From assembly GCF_900167535.1 (NCBI RefSeq), contig NZ_FUYE01000023.1, positions 1-64,000 of the forward strand: a DNA stretch of 64,000 nucleotides, written 5' to 3'. The translations under genes were made by a program, and so were the position numbers. Below the pieces are notes generated by a model. The model did not search any database. It saw nothing but the letters and a program-made list of their open reading frames with translations, and was not told where the DNA came from. Each line of letters opens with the position of its first letter. The first letter of the stretch is position 1. Source of the stretch: Prosthecobacter debontii. GTDB taxonomy: Bacteria > Verrucomicrobiota > Verrucomicrobiia > Verrucomicrobiales > Verrucomicrobiaceae. Positions 59,601 through 62,600 of the stretch are shown one piece after another.

Positions 59601-62600
59601 GGTGGATGGCATCAGCACAGGACGTGTCATTCTGACGCAGGACAGTGCGCCGACCAACGCAACGACGGAAACGGGTTTTGACTATACCGATGACGATGCG
59701 GACGATGAGAACACCGATCTCACGGTGGATTTCGGTTTGTTCCGTCCTGTCGCCTTGGGCAACCTCGTGTTCATGGACAACAACTCCAACGGGCATTATG
59801 ACCCGGGTGAGGGATTGGATGGTGTGACCCTCCAGCTTTATAGCTCGGATCAAACCCCCGGCACGGACACACCGCTGCTCACCCAAGTAACGGCCAACGG
59901 TGGACGCTATCTGTTCGATTTCCTCCGCCCAGGCACTTACATCGTGCATGTGCCGAAGAGCATGTTTGCCTCCGGCGCACCGCTTTATCAGCGTGTCAGC
60001 ATCCAAGAAGGATTGGTGGGGGATGACGATGTCGGTGAAAACGGCATCAATACCGGCACACCTTCTCTGGATGGTGTCAGCTCCCAGGTCATCAGTGTTT
60101 ATCCAGGTGTAGCTCCAACTGATGCCAATGGCGAAACAGGTCTGGATAGCGCCTCCGACAATGAAAATGATGCCGCCGTGGATCTCACGATCGACTTTGG
60201 CTTCCAGAGCCCCGTGGGCATCGGTAACCTCGTGTTCCTGGACGGCAGTGGTCTAGTCAATGCCAATAACCCCAATGGCGTCGCCGATACCGGGGAAGGC
60301 GTGGATGACGTGACGGTCGAGATCTATCGCGCAGATCAGACTCCAGAAGTCTCATCGCCGCTTTACACCACGGTGACCAGTGGCGGAGGTCGTTACTTCT
60401 TTAATTTCCTCAGCTCGGGCAGTTACATCCTGCACATTCCTGCCACCGAATTTGCCCCAGGACGTCCTCTTTATCAAACAATCTCCATTCAGGGGGCCCA
60501 GACCGGCTTTGCAGATGATGATGCAGGTGAAGATGGCATCGATGAGGCGAACTTGGCCCTCAACGGGATCAGTTCTCGTGTGATCACCTTGGATGTGGAT
60601 GGCAGCCCGGTGAACGCAGGCACCGAAACCGGGATCGGTCATACCGACGACGATTTCGATGACGATAACTTCGATCTCACCGTGGACTTTGGCTTTGCCA
60701 CGATCAATCCAGATGCCGTCGGTGTGGGGAATCTGGTCTTCCGTGATGGTAATGCCAACGGTCTGTATGACTCGGGTGAAGGCGTGAACGGCGTGCGGGT
60801 GCAACTGTTCCCCTCCGGTGCGGACCCACAGACCGCCACACCGCTGGCCAGCTCGGTGACCTCGAACGAAGGCATCTACTTCTTCGCCAACCTCAATCCA
60901 GGAAACTACTTTGTGCACATCCCGGCCAGTGAGTTTGCCTCAGGGAAGCCGTTGTATGGCTGGAATTCACTCCCTGGTCAGGGTGGGGATGATGGTGTGG
61001 ATGATGATTCCGACGAGAACGGCAGTGACGAAGACCATGTTCTCAATGGCTGCAGCTCCCCCGTGTTCAATCTCCAGGCAGGCACGGAACCGGAAGACAT
61101 CTTCGGCGAGTTTGGCCGGGATACTTTCATGGACGAGGCCAATGATGCGAATGTGGATCTGACCATTGACTTCGGTTTCTCGAAGCTCGCGTCTGTGGGT
61201 AACTTGGTCTTCCTGGACAGTAACTACAATGGCCGTGCCGATACGGGTGAAGGCTTGGCCGGAGTGGAGGTGCAGCTCTTTGCCGACTGGATGTCTCCGA
61301 TCTTCGACACGCCAGTCGCTACCACGACGACGGATGAGAACGGGCGCTATCTCTTCGCCGATCTCACACCGGGGAGCTACTACATCCATGTGCCTTACAC
61401 CATGTTCCTGAGTGGTTCGCCGCTCTTCAAACATGCCAGTGTGGCGGACACCAATGTCGGCGATGACGACATCGGGGAAGACGGTTTGGACAACGGTCAG
61501 CCTGAGCTCAATGGCATCAGCACGGCCATTTTCGAACTGAATCCCTCCAGCAGCCCGGTGGGCAGTGCTGAAGGTGGTCAAGGTGGTGACAGCGACGATG
61601 CCAATGACGCCAGCGTGGACCTGACGCGTGACTTTGGTTTCGTGCCCAGCGTTCAGATCGGTAACCTCGTCTTCCGCGATGCCAATGGTGATGGTATCTT
61701 TGACCCGAACACCGAGTTGGGGATCAATAACGTGACGGTTCAGCTTTGGTCCAATGCCGCTGGAGCGAATGCGCCTCTGGCCACGACGACGTCGGGAGGC
61801 AATGGATTGTACAGCTTCAATATCGCGCCGGGCTCCTACCATATCCGGGTGAACTACTCGCAGTTTGAAAGCGGAGGCGCTCTGGAAAACCTCGTGCCAT
61901 CCGTGGCCACGCCTAACTCCAACGGTGTCTTTGTGGATGATAACGTGGGGCAGGATGCCTTTGCTCCTGGTGACCCGCTCGATACCGGGGCACGCACAGC
62001 GGCCTTTGCGGTTCTGCCTCAATTGGCACCCGATGAGGAACGCGGTGAAACGGGTTACTTGTCCTATGAGGATGACTCCTTTGATCGGGACTCGGATCTC
62101 ACGGTGGACCTTGGCTTCTCTCCAAAACCGATCGCGGTGGGGAACCTTGTGTTCTCGGATGTGAATGGCGATGGCCGCTTCTCGGCTGCCAATGACTTCG
62201 GTGTGCCAGGTGTCTTGCTGCAGCTATTCAGGATCGGTGATGATCCAACGAGCTCGACACCGCTTGCGCAGACTTACTCGCGTTCGACAGGTGCCTACGA
62301 GCTGCGTGCTCCAGGGGCAGGCTCTTACTTCATCCATATTCCAGCATCCCAGTTCGCCGTTGGTGCGGCCTTGGCGGGGGCATCCACGGTGCCTAGCTTT
62401 GGGGAGGATGATGGAACGGATGACAGCGTGAACGAGGACACCATCGACTCCGCCAATCCGAACAGCACAGGGGTGAGTTCGATTCCGTTTGATCTCGACT
62501 ATGGCACGGAGCCGAATAACTCGAAGGAAACCGGCTTCGCAGGGACTCAAGATGCAGGTTACGACACCGATGCTGATCTGACCATCGACCTTGGTTTCAC